Positions 1 to 6,105 of a stretch of DNA of 33,907 nt are shown one piece after another (within the stretch, counting starts at the first letter, position 1; every line of letters begins with the position of its first letter). This DNA comes from Eubacteriales bacterium (lineage in GTDB: Bacteria > Bacillota > Clostridia > Christensenellales > CAG-138). The DNA lies in the NCBI GenBank assembly GCA_021373115.1, contig JAJFTI010000037.1, positions 1-33,907 of the forward strand, in the 5' to 3' direction. The notes beneath the pieces were generated by a model. It saw only the letters and a program-made list of their open reading frames with translations, ran no database searches and was not told the DNA's origin. The position numbers and the translations under genes were made by a program.

Positions 1-2
1 CG

Positions 3-92
3 ATCGCCATTGAGACGGGACTCCGCTTCGCCATTCGTGAAGGCGGCCGTACGGTTGCTTCCGGCGTCGTTACGGAGATCCTCAGCAAATAA
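3..92 (+). CDS. tuf: Elongation factor Tu, C-terminal fragment (5' end outside window)
   Basis: The reading frame gives IAIETGLRFAIREGG followed by RTVASGVVTEILSK and a TAA stop at 90-92. This is the highly conserved C-terminus of EF-Tu domain 3; EF-Tu is the GTPase that delivers aminoacyl-tRNA to the ribosome. Only 29 codons are present, because the contig starts inside the gene. A second identical fragment lies at the right end on the opposite strand, so both copies point into this contig. Which one belongs to the rpsL-rpsG-fusA-tuf operon cannot be told from here. Confidence 0.95.
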   Translation: MAIETGLRFAIREGGRTVASGVVTEILSK

Positions 93-103
93 AGGACGCA
101 TTT

Positions 104-141
104 AAAAGAGAGACTCGCAAAAAACGCGAGTCTCTCTTTTT
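104..141 (+). terminator. Rho-independent terminator of left tuf copy
   Basis: An 11-bp perfect stem (108-118 with 126-136, GAGAGACTCGC arms) is extended by four A-T pairs and followed by T137-T141. It starts 11 bases after the tuf stop. The A run on the 5' side makes it bidirectional. Confidence 0.93.
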
Positions 142-289
142 ATCCTATTATTCTACCCCCGTACACGAAACCGTCCGGGGGGGGTGGACGGTTTCGTGCA
201 ATTTAGGATGGTAACGGGGGCGTTCGATGCACAGCTTGCGCATCGAACGGTTATGCCATCGTCCGTTTTTGGACGTGATGACCGGAGAA
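142..289. other. Intergenic hairpin cluster downstream of the HtrA-type gene
   Basis: Three hairpins fill the gap between the tuf terminator and the stop of the leftward protease gene. The first is a perfect 13-bp stem (164-176 with 186-198) with a nine-base loop starting with eight consecutive G. The second is a perfect 10-bp stem (221-230 with 240-249). The third is a weaker stem around 257-280. None has a T tract on the minus strand, so they are not canonical terminators for the protease gene. They may act as 3'-end stabilisers or factor-dependent terminators. Confidence 0.6.
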
Positions 290-1603
290 TTATTGCTCGT
301 CCGTCGGTTTATACTCGCCGAATGTAACGGAGACGGTCTGCTCTTTTCCGTCGCGCTGGATGGTAAGCGTTGCCGTATCGTTTGCATTGTAATTTGCAAT
401 GACGGAGGCGAGCGCGGAATTCGAGGAAATTTCCGTATCGTCTACTTTTAGAATCAAGTCGCCGACCTTCAAGCCGGCTTTCTCAGCCGCGCTGCCGGAA
501 ACGATTTGCGCAATCTGCACGCAGCTATTGCCGGTGTTGAACATACCGCCAAAGAGGCTGTTACCACCCCAGTCGTTGTTGCCGGAGGAAAGGGTGACGT
601 CCTGCGTATACACGCCAAGGTACGCTCTGCCAAGCACGTAGCCGTGATCGATGAGGTTCGTGATGATCGTTTTCACGCTGCTTACCGGAATCGCGAATCC
701 CAAACCTTCGGAATTGCTGCTGCTGGCTTTGGCGTTTACAATGCCGACCAGAGAACCGCTCGCGTTGAAAAGTCCGCCGCCGGAGTTCCCCGGACTAATG
801 GCTGCGTCCGTCTGAATCAGCGACATGGTCATGTTCTCAACGGTTACTTCACGGCTCAGCGCGCTGACGATACCGCTGGTTGCCGTTCCGCGCAGTTCGC
901 CAAGCGGATTGCCGATGGCAATGACGTCCTCGCCGACGGTAAGCATATCCGAATCGCCGAGCGTGGCGGGAGCGAGGCCGGTTGCTTCGACCTTGAGCAC
1001 GGCAAGATCGCTGCGCGAATCCGAACCAACGAGTTTTGCATCGTATTCCTTGTCGTCGTTCAGGATGACCTTGATGGTTTCCGCGCCATCGATCACGTGC
1101 TTGCAGGTTACAATATAGCCGTCGCTGGTGAGGATAATACCGCTGCCGCTGCCGGCCTGCACCTGCTGGCTGTTGCCATCCGCGCCGTTGGTGTTATTGC
1201 CGTTGCCAAAGAGGCTGCCGAGGCTGTTGGTTGCGGTATAGTATGTATCGATACCGACAACCGAAGGTGCGGTGAGCTCAATGATTTGTGCCTTGCTGTA
1301 GGTTGCGGTGGAAAAGCTGTTTATGCCTGCATTGGCAACCGCGCTTTGCGAACCGGATTCGCTCAGCGCCGCTTTTGCTTCCAGCGCCTGCGTCTGCGTT
1401 TGCAGAGCGGCGATTTGTTCGCCAACATACTGGCGTGTATACAGACCGCCAAGCAGTCCGCCGAGTAAAACGGCAACCATGGTAAACACAATCAGCGTGG
1501 AGATGCGTACGCCGTGTTTTTCGCTCCGCTTGGATGCATACGCGCTGTTATCCGGCGGGGTACTAGAGGAATAGCGTTCGAACCAATCGTTGTTTTGGTC
1601 CAT
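290..1603 (-). CDS. HtrA/DegP-type membrane-anchored serine protease with PDZ domain
   Basis: A 437-residue S1C serine protease. A short cytoplasmic N-terminus (1-34) precedes one membrane helix (about 35-54), a coiled, Ala/Gln-rich stalk (60-85), a trypsin-like protease domain (about 105-320) and one C-terminal PDZ domain (about 325-427). The catalytic triad is visible: His169 in TCKHVID, Asp199 in SDLAVLK and Ser274 in SPGNSGGGLF. Gram-positive HtrA proteins have this anchored, single-PDZ layout and degrade or refold misfolded exported proteins outside the membrane. The start at 1603 is preceded by AAGGAG with 9-base spacing and by a good promoter. The gene is monocistronic. HtrA, DegP or YyxA-type names are equally possible, so no symbol is given. 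Confidence 0.93.
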   Translation of the reverse strand: MDQNNDWFERYSSSTPPDNSAYASKRSEKHGVRISTLIVFTMVAVLLGGLLGGLYTRQYVGEQIAALQTQTQALEAKAALSESGSQSAVANAGINSFSTATYSKAQIIELTAPSVVGIDTYYTATNSLGSLFGNGNNTNGADGNSQQVQAGSGSGIILTSDGYIVTCKHVIDGAETIKVILNDDKEYDAKLVGSDSRSDLAVLKVEATGLAPATLGDSDMLTVGEDVIAIGNPLGELRGTATSGIVSALSREVTVENMTMSLIQTDAAISPGNSGGGLFNASGSLVGIVNAKASSSNSEGLGFAIPVSSVKTIITNLIDHGYVLGRAYLGVYTQDVTLSSGNNDWGGNSLFGGMFNTGNSCVQIAQIVSGSAAEKAGLKVGDLILKVDDTEISSNSALASVIANYNANDTATLTIQRDGKEQTVSVTFGEYKPTDEQ

Positions 1604-1633
1604 ATCGGATCACTCCTTTCGAGAATTGCTTTC

Positions 1634-1661
1634 ATTATAAAAAAGAAATATGAAGTTTCAA
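1634..1661 (-). promoter_or_regulatory. Sigma-A promoter of the HtrA-type gene
   Basis: On the minus strand, TTGAAA (1661-1656) is separated by 16 bp from a perfect TATAAT (1639-1634), about 30 bp ahead of the start codon. No CtsR or CIRCE element was seen. Confidence 0.75.
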
Positions 1662-1710
1662 TTGTTCCGGTATGAAGAAATCCCGACACATTTTGTCAGC
1701 AAAATGGCGC

Positions 1711-1742
1711 GAAAAAAAGCGGCGGAACAATCGTTCCGCCGC
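1711..1742 (-). terminator. Rho-independent terminator of the leftward lipoprotein gene
   Basis: A perfect 10-bp GC-rich stem (1742-1733 with 1728-1719) with a 4-base loop is followed on the minus strand by seven T. It starts 17 bases past the stop at 1759 and separates the lipoprotein gene from the protease promoter. Confidence 0.92.
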
Positions 1743-1758
1743 GGAAGAAACGCGTGGG

Positions 1759-3093
1759 TTATTTCGCTTTCAGGTCGATGGTAAACATACCCGTGTCCTG
1801 AATCGGATCAAAATGCCCTGCGTGGATGCGTGTAATATTGATGCGAACGGTCGCGCTGCCCGCGTTGGAAAGCGTGCCTTCCGGGGCGTCTTCCGGCCAA
1901 AGCATGATGTATCCGTGTGTGTTCGGGAAACTGTAGGTGCAATAGAGACCGAGCGTATAGTCCGTTCCGTCGATGTTGATCAACGGAGAAATAGGAAACG
2001 CCGTTAGATCGAGCAGCTTGATATAATTCTGCGTGACGTTTTCATAGTCGAGCAAGATCGCCTCATGACCCTGAAACTGAATGACACCCATGTTCCGCAG
2101 CACGCAATAGGCCAGCTTGCTCTGGTAAACAATCGGGCCGGGATCGGGCGCGTTGAGTTTTGTCTCGGCGACGTTCGGATCCGTTATGGTTATAATTTTC
2201 GGCCGATCCAGTCTGCCGTCAAAGTAGTTCAGCGAGACGTAGAGTTGCATTTCGTGCAAGTCGGTAATATTCTGCGCCGCCATTACGTCGCTCGCGTCCA
2301 GATAGAACAGCCGGTAAGTACCCTGTTCCAACGGGTAGGTATTGTTGACCAGGTTCGTATAACCCGCGTAGACGGGATCGACCGTTGCGCTTTTCCATTT
2401 TGCATCGGGCTGCTTATAGAGAATGACGCGAACATGCTGCAGCGTGTCGTCGATTCCCTGCAGATAGACCGCAAAATTCTCATCTTCGTAGAGAGCTTCC
2501 GCGCCTTGCGTCGGATCGGCGGGCGCCGCCGCATCCGGTATGGCAACGCTGAGCGCGCGGTGTTCGTAGATTTCTTCGCCGGTGTCCGCATTGGAGACAA
2601 CCAGATTACAAAGGAACGAAGAAACCTGCGAAATGTTCATGTATACGGCGTTTGGATCGTCCACCCAGTTCACGACGACCGAGGCAGCGCGCGTTTCGCC
2701 CGGCGCAATGGCTTCCCCGTTTTCCACAACGCCGTCAACGGACCAATTGTTGATAAAAATCCCGTCCTGAGAGATTGTGACGGGAACGGCGGAGGAGTTC
2801 GTTATCGAAAGATCGGCATACGCTTCATAGTTGGCGGAAAAACGGATTCCGGTTACGTCCGCCGCAACATTGTTGCGCGAAAACAACGCCTGCGTGAGCG
2901 GCGTTTCGATGAACGCGGGCTCCGGTGTTGGAGACGGGGTCGGTTCCGAGGTTGGTTCCGGCGTTGCCGTTGGCGCGGCGGTGGCTTCCGAAACTGGCTT
3001 CGCGCTCTCCTGTGCGGGAGCGGCGGCGTTCGCGCAGGCGGCCAGACTGAGCAGAAGCAGCGCTGCGATACAAAGCGAAAGAATGCGTTTCAA
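1759..3093 (-). CDS. Lipoprotein of unknown function with Pro/Thr/Glu-rich linker
   Basis: About 444 residues. The N-terminus is a lipoprotein signal (MKRILSLC, then a leucine-rich core ending in LAAC), with the lipidated cysteine at residue 20. A linker of repeated TPEP/SEPTP-type units follows (about residues 30-60). The remaining 380 residues look like beta-rich extracellular domains, and no family was recognised. The start needs care: AAAGGAG abuts the ATG at 3102-3100, leaving no spacing, whereas the TTG at 3093-3091 lies nine bases downstream of GGAG and gives a textbook signal peptide, so TTG is preferred. The gene stands alone between an inverted-repeat promoter region and a strong terminator. 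It probably sits on the outer face of the membrane. Confidence 0.85.
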   Translation of the reverse strand: MKRILSLCIAALLLLSLAACANAAAPAQESAKPVSEATAAPTATPEPTSEPTPSPTPEPAFIETPLTQALFSRNNVAADVTGIRFSANYEAYADLSITNSSAVPVTISQDGIFINNWSVDGVVENGEAIAPGETRAASVVVNWVDDPNAVYMNISQVSSFLCNLVVSNADTGEEIYEHRALSVAIPDAAAPADPTQGAEALYEDENFAVYLQGIDDTLQHVRVILYKQPDAKWKSATVDPVYAGYTNLVNNTYPLEQGTYRLFYLDASDVMAAQNITDLHEMQLYVSLNYFDGRLDRPKIITITDPNVAETKLNAPDPGPIVYQSKLAYCVLRNMGVIQFQGHEAILLDYENVTQNYIKLLDLTAFPISPLINIDGTDYTLGLYCTYSFPNTHGYIMLWPEDAPEGTLSNAGSATVRINITRIHAGHFDPIQDTGMFTIDLKAK

Positions 3094-3190
3094 AAAAAGC
3101 ATCTCCTTTTTCACATTTGCGATAGAGGGAACATAGGATACGCTGATCAAAACGGGCTGGATCCTGTTGCGTTTAGATCCCTTTAACCTT

Positions 3191-3227
3191 ACTGAGATAG
3201 AAGTTAAAAGTCAAGATATCTCTCAGT
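3191..3227. promoter_or_regulatory. Inverted repeat around a putative -35 box of the lipoprotein gene
   Basis: ACTGAGATA (3191-3199) pairs with TATCTCTCAGT (3217-3227), apart from a two-base bulge. On the minus strand the 17-base centre contains TTGACT (3214-3209), a plausible -35 box followed 17 bp later by a weak TAAGGT. The geometry suggests an operator covering the promoter of the leftward lipoprotein gene. No dedicated regulator is adjacent. Confidence 0.4.
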
Positions 3228-3270
3228 CGTGCAGGAGGAAAACGCAACGAAATTTACAGGATATCAACAT

Positions 3271-3296
3271 TTGTCTACCGGATGGTATGGTATAAT
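3271..3296 (+). promoter_or_regulatory. Extended -10 promoter of the polysaccharide deacetylase gene
   Basis: TATAAT at 3291-3296 is preceded by TGG, which forms an extended -10 element. The nearest -35-like hexamer (TTGTCT, 3271-3276) is only 14 bp away, so the extended -10 probably carries the activity. The leader would be about 20 bases. Confidence 0.65.
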
Positions 3297-3321
3297 ACTG
3301 ACCAGATAAGGGAGCTTTGGA

Positions 3322-4284
3322 ATGAAACGTGTAATTGCGGCGCTTTGCGTCGTGCTGCTGCTCTTGGTAGCCTGCGGCGAATGGTACGCGAGACACCGCA
3401 CGGAAGTAGACGAGTATGTTCGCCGCTTTATTTCCGGCGAACCCCTCGGCGGGGAAGAAATGAACACTCCCACTCCGCTGCCGTCCCCGACACCCGAGGA
3501 AACACCGGCGCCAAGCCCCATTCCAACCGTGGATGCGGACTGGTATATAGAACGGAATCGTATGCTTCGCCTGTTGCTGCGAAAAAACGGTTCGTTTCAG
3601 AATGCAGAAGAGATTGACGCGGCGATTGCGAGAATGTATATCGACCCCGACAAGCCCATGGTTGCCCTGACGTTTGACGACGGGCCCGTTGCGGGCGTGA
3701 CGGATCAAATTCTCGATATCCTCGAACGGTACCATGTGCGCGCGACCTTCTTTGTGGTTGGTGCGCGACTGAAAAAACCGGAGGCGGTTGCGCTTGTCAA
3801 GCGCGCGATTTCGCTTGGCTGCGAAATTGGCAACCACACGCTGGACCATGCGACTTTGCCGAAACTGACGGTCAACGAACTGCGCTACGAAATCGTAAGA
3901 ACCAACGAGTTCGTGTATGACAATACCGGCTACACCGTTCGCTCCCTGCGTCCGCCGGGCGGCGCCATGAGCTGGGAGGTCACGCGAATCGCGAAAGAGC
4001 AGAACATGGCAATCGCGCTTTGGGCGCAGAGCGGCAACGTCTACGAGCAGGATCCGGAAAAAATCGCCGAGAACGTACAGAAACAAATCGTAAACGGCAA
4101 GGAACTGCAGAACGGGGATATCATTCTGCTGCACGACACAAAAGAACGTATGGTTCCGGCGGTGGAACTTATTGTGCCGCAGCTGCTGGAGAAGGGATAT
4201 CAGCTCGTTACCGTTTGGGAGCTGCTGAATCTTTCCGGGAAGGGATTTGTCGTCGGGGAAACGTATCGCAACCAGGCGGATTGA
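3322..4284 (+). CDS. Lipoprotein polysaccharide deacetylase (NodB domain, CE4)
   Basis: A 320-residue lipoprotein (lipobox LVAC, Cys18). A juxtamembrane stretch and a Thr/Pro linker (about 49-70) are followed by a NodB deacetylase domain (about 110-305). CE4 motifs are visible: TFDDGP (117-122) with catalytic and metal aspartates 119/120, HTLDH (172-176) with two metal histidines, RPPGG (210-214), and the ILLHD motif with His271. Such enzymes remove acetyl groups from GlcNAc or MurNAc residues of peptidoglycan or other wall glycans outside the cell. The usual D-x-W motif after the RPP motif is not obvious; the region reads LWAQSGNVYEQD. A GGGAG ribosome site precedes the ATG. It is monocistronic with its own terminator. 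PgdA- or PdaA-like, substrate unknown. Confidence 0.92.
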   Translation: MKRVIAALCVVLLLLVACGEWYARHRTEVDEYVRRFISGEPLGGEEMNTPTPLPSPTPEETPAPSPIPTVDADWYIERNRMLRLLLRKNGSFQNAEEIDAAIARMYIDPDKPMVALTFDDGPVAGVTDQILDILERYHVRATFFVVGARLKKPEAVALVKRAISLGCEIGNHTLDHATLPKLTVNELRYEIVRTNEFVYDNTGYTVRSLRPPGGAMSWEVTRIAKEQNMAIALWAQSGNVYEQDPEKIAENVQKQIVNGKELQNGDIILLHDTKERMVPAVELIVPQLLEKGYQLVTVWELLNLSGKGFVVGETYRNQAD

Positions 4285-4386
4285 TCCCTGCACCGTGAAA
4301 CTGGACTACCCAGGGAGATGATTCTGGTGTGTTTCAGTCGGATGAAAATCTGACGCGCGATATGGAACAGAAGGTTCGATAGAATT

Positions 4387-4412
4387 CGCCCGTGTATTAC
4401 ACGGGCGTTTTT
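4387..4412 (+). terminator. Rho-independent terminator of the deacetylase gene
   Basis: A perfect 9-bp stem (4387-4395 with 4399-4407, CGCCCGTGT arms) and 3-base loop are followed by five T. It lies about 100 bases after the deacetylase stop. Confidence 0.92.
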
Positions 4413-4798
4413 CGCGCATTCCGCGGAACCTTTAGCGATCACAAGCGTGTTCGAGTCCGCGCAGGATCAAACGATCGAACAGAGGATTGAGCTGGTTCCG
4501 GCGAAATAAGCGCCGAATCGGCTCAGGCGGCCAAAGAACATCCAGCCGTAAGGCGTTTCCGAACCGGGATTCAAGAATTGCCGGATTTCGCCAAAAACGG
4601 ACGTTGTTTTCAAACTGTGCAAAAATTCGAAACAACCTGTTCAAAGGAATATTATACTTTTTTCATTTTAAGATAAAAATCTGTTCACATATATATTGTA
4701 TGATACCACCATAAGAGAAACTAAATATGCGATTCAAAGGCTCATAGAAATCGTTCGAACGAAGCAAAAGCAATGACGGCGCGAAGGAGATGAATACA
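4413..4798. other. Gene-free stretch; AT-rich segment and palindrome ahead of a small ORF
   Basis: No convincing gene was found here. Frame +3 ends at a TAA around 4507 after a peptide that reads like a protein C-terminus (FESAQDQTIEQRIELVPAK). It has no upstream coding support, because it runs backwards through the terminator hairpin, so it may be a decayed remnant or chance. Bases 4640-4730 are clearly AT-rich, with TATGAT at 4699-4704 as a possible -10 but no good -35. A perfect 12-bp palindrome (TCGTTCGAACGA) sits at 4751-4762, just upstream of the small ORF, and could be an operator. Confidence 0.4.
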
Positions 4799-4876
4799 AT
4801 GCTGAACCGGTTATACATTATTGCGTATCTTTTAAAATCGAAATTTCGTCACTCTGTTGCGAAAGCCGGCTGCTAA
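4799..4876 (+). CDS. Candidate small protein, 25 residues, basic and partly hydrophobic
   Basis: ATG at 4799 is preceded by AAGGAG (4784-4789) with a nine-base spacer, a stronger site than many large genes here have. The frame closes with TAA at 4874-4876. The peptide starts MLNRLYIIAYLLK, carries about five basic residues and no acidic ones, and ends in AGC with a terminal cysteine. An in-frame ATG three codons upstream touches the ribosome site and is unlikely to be used. The isolated setting, with an AT-rich upstream region and a strong terminator 70 bases later, argues for a real transcript. A small membrane peptide, a type I toxin, a secreted signal or a leader peptide are all possible. 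No homologue is recognised. Confidence 0.45.
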   Translation: MLNRLYIIAYLLKSKFRHSVAKAGC

Positions 4877-4901
4877 GCGCCGCTGATGATTCAGAAACGC
4901 G

Positions 4902-4977
4902 CCTTGCCATAATCCGTAAATACAGCGCTATGGCAGGGATGCTCGATTTCCCCTGAGGTAACTCAGGGGATTTTTTT
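4902..4977 (+). terminator. Hairpin plus isolated GNRA-loop terminator after the small ORF
   Basis: A 10-bp stem with one G-U pair (4902-4911 with 4929-4938, 17-base loop) is followed by a perfect 9-bp stem (4949-4957 with 4962-4970), a GTAA tetraloop and seven T. The second element is a textbook terminator. No large gene lies upstream within 500 bases, so it must end a short transcript carrying the small ORF or a non-coding RNA. The sequence does not match the conserved cores of SRP RNA, 6S RNA, tmRNA or T-box leaders as far as I can judge by eye. Confidence 0.8.
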
Positions 4978-5081
4978 GCCGGTCAGCCAAAGAATGGCGA
5001 AGCGCCGTAAAAAAGCGGCAAGCAAAAAAGACATGGAGAAACATGGAATACAAGTGAATTGTGAGTTTCTTGAAAAAACGA

Positions 5082-5110
5082 TTCGCTCTTCGTTTTGACT
5101 ATGTTAGAAT
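5082..5110 (+). promoter_or_regulatory. Likely promoter of rarD
   Basis: TAGAAT at 5105-5110 is preceded by TGT, an extended -10, with a weak -35 (TTCGCT, 5082-5087) at 17 bp. The leader to the start codon is about 20 bases and contains TGGAG. Confidence 0.5.
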
Positions 5111-5134
5111 GATCGGAATGGAGCGTAAAAAACA

Positions 5135-6031
5135 ATGAAAGATCACAATGCAGGACTTCTTAGTACCCTTGCGTGCTACACTCTCTGGGGGTTGCTTCCA
5201 CTCTACTGGCATCTGCTCAACGGTGTGGACGCTATTTTTATTTTAGCAAACCGCATTCTCTGGTCCGCGGTATTTACCGTAGGACTCCTGCTGGTAAAAA
5301 AGCAGTTTCCCGAAGTCAAGGCGGTTTTGCGGGACGGACGGAAGATGCGTTTCATGATTCCGGCCGCAGTCGCAATAACGATCAACTGGGGCGTTTACAT
5401 CTGGTCGGTCAATTCCGGCCATCTGCTCGACGCCAGCCTTGGATATTATCTGAATCCGCTTGTCGTATTTGCCATTGGAATCGTGATGTTTCGTGAAACC
5501 TGCGGAGCAATCGAGTGGATCGCGCTGGCGCTTGCCAGCATTGGCGTTCTTGTTGCAACCATCGCTTATGGCGCGTTTCCCTGGATCGCAATCGTACTTG
5601 CGCTGAGTTTCGGGCTGTATGGAACGCTGAAAAAGCTCGCCGGTGTCGGGGGGCTGACCAGCATTGCCGTGGAAACCCTGCTCGTCGGGCCGTTTGCGCT
5701 GGCGTTCATTCTGTTTGCCCCCGTCAGCCATGCGGCCGTCGGCGCGCTGAACGGATTATCCCTTACGCTTTTGGTGCTTTCCGGCGCGGTGACGGCTACC
5801 CCGCTCATCCTGTTTACTTTTGGCGTTAACCGCCTGCCGTTCACCACGGTTGGATTTTTGCAATACGTCAGTCCGACGCTTCAAATGCTGATTGGCGTGC
5901 TGGCGCTGAAAGAGGTGCTTACCAGCGACCGGATTGTCGCGTTCGTTTTCTTTGGCCTTGCTTTGGTGTTATATTCCATCGGGGTGGTGCGGCGCGCAAA
6001 AATGGAGCATGCCGTTGCTGAATCCTTGTAA
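5135..6031 (+). CDS. rarD: RarD family EamA-type membrane transporter
   Basis: A 298-residue integral membrane protein with about ten helices arranged as two EamA repeats. RarD-type signatures are present: YTLWGLLPLYW in helix 1, ANRILWS in helix 2, and INWGVYIWSVN followed by ASLGYYLNPL in the middle of the first repeat. FLQYVSPTLQMLIG lies in the second repeat. RarD proteins belong to the drug/metabolite transporter superfamily. Some are linked to chloramphenicol sensitivity or amino-acid export, but the substrate is not established for most. The family assignment is firm and the cargo is unknown. The gene ends in TAA overlapping the -35 box of the next promoter. Confidence 0.92.
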   Translation: MKDHNAGLLSTLACYTLWGLLPLYWHLLNGVDAIFILANRILWSAVFTVGLLLVKKQFPEVKAVLRDGRKMRFMIPAAVAITINWGVYIWSVNSGHLLDASLGYYLNPLVVFAIGIVMFRETCGAIEWIALALASIGVLVATIAYGAFPWIAIVLALSFGLYGTLKKLAGVGGLTSIAVETLLVGPFALAFILFAPVSHAAVGALNGLSLTLLVLSGAVTATPLILFTFGVNRLPFTTVGFLQYVSPTLQMLIGVLALKEVLTSDRIVAFVFFGLALVLYSIGVVRRAKMEHAVAESL

Positions 6032-6054
6032 TCGATAGACCGGCTTGCTATGAT
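6026..6054 (+). promoter_or_regulatory. Promoter of the 6106-7521 membrane protein gene
   Basis: TTGTAA (6026-6031, including the rarD stop codon) is separated by 17 bp from TATGAT (6049-6054), which also has an upstream TGC extended -10. The gene pair 6106-8185 can therefore be expressed separately from rarD. Confidence 0.6.
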
Positions 6055-6105
6055 GTAGGCGGGTCGGGTGGTAAATCGACCGGCCGAAGGAAGGATGGAA
6101 CCGCA

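Larger units (their letters stand above)
1..141. repeat. 141-bp inverted terminal repeat, left copy (tuf 3' end + terminator)
   Basis: The first 141 bases are an exact reverse complement of the last 141 bases of the window (33767-33907). Identity stops precisely at base 142, where this copy reads A and the other continues its T run. The repeat carries the last 29 codons of EF-Tu and its terminator. Duplicated tuf genes are common and kept identical by gene conversion, so this is most simply the point where an assembly graph forks. Confidence 0.95.

Noticed and set aside
506..1468. Long open frame on the + strand opposite the HtrA-type gene
   Set aside because: Composition is Arg/Ala/Gly-rich with no family motif or ribosome site; it mirrors the codon pattern of a well-supported minus-strand protease.
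2065..3186. 373-codon + strand frame opposite the lipoprotein gene
   Set aside because: Low-complexity Arg/Gly-rich C-terminus is the antisense of the Pro/Thr/Glu linker; the minus-strand gene has signal peptide, RBS and terminator.
3600..3800. CRISPR-like or tandem repeats
   Set aside because: No regularly spaced repeats were found here or elsewhere; the only repetitive coding DNA is the Pro/Thr linkers and PQQ blades.
4449..4458. GTTCGAGTCC resembling a tRNA T-arm
   Set aside because: No acceptor stem, anticodon arm or CCA-compatible pairing within 80 bases on either side.
4487..4714. 75-codon + strand frame upstream of the small ORF
   Set aside because: TTG start touches its only purine stretch, composition is arbitrary and it runs through the AT-rich promoter-like segment.
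4751..4762. Palindrome TCGTTCGAACGA as an SOS (LexA/DinR) box
   Set aside because: Gram-positive LexA boxes have GAAC-N4-GTTC order; here the halves are inverted (GTTC then GAAC).
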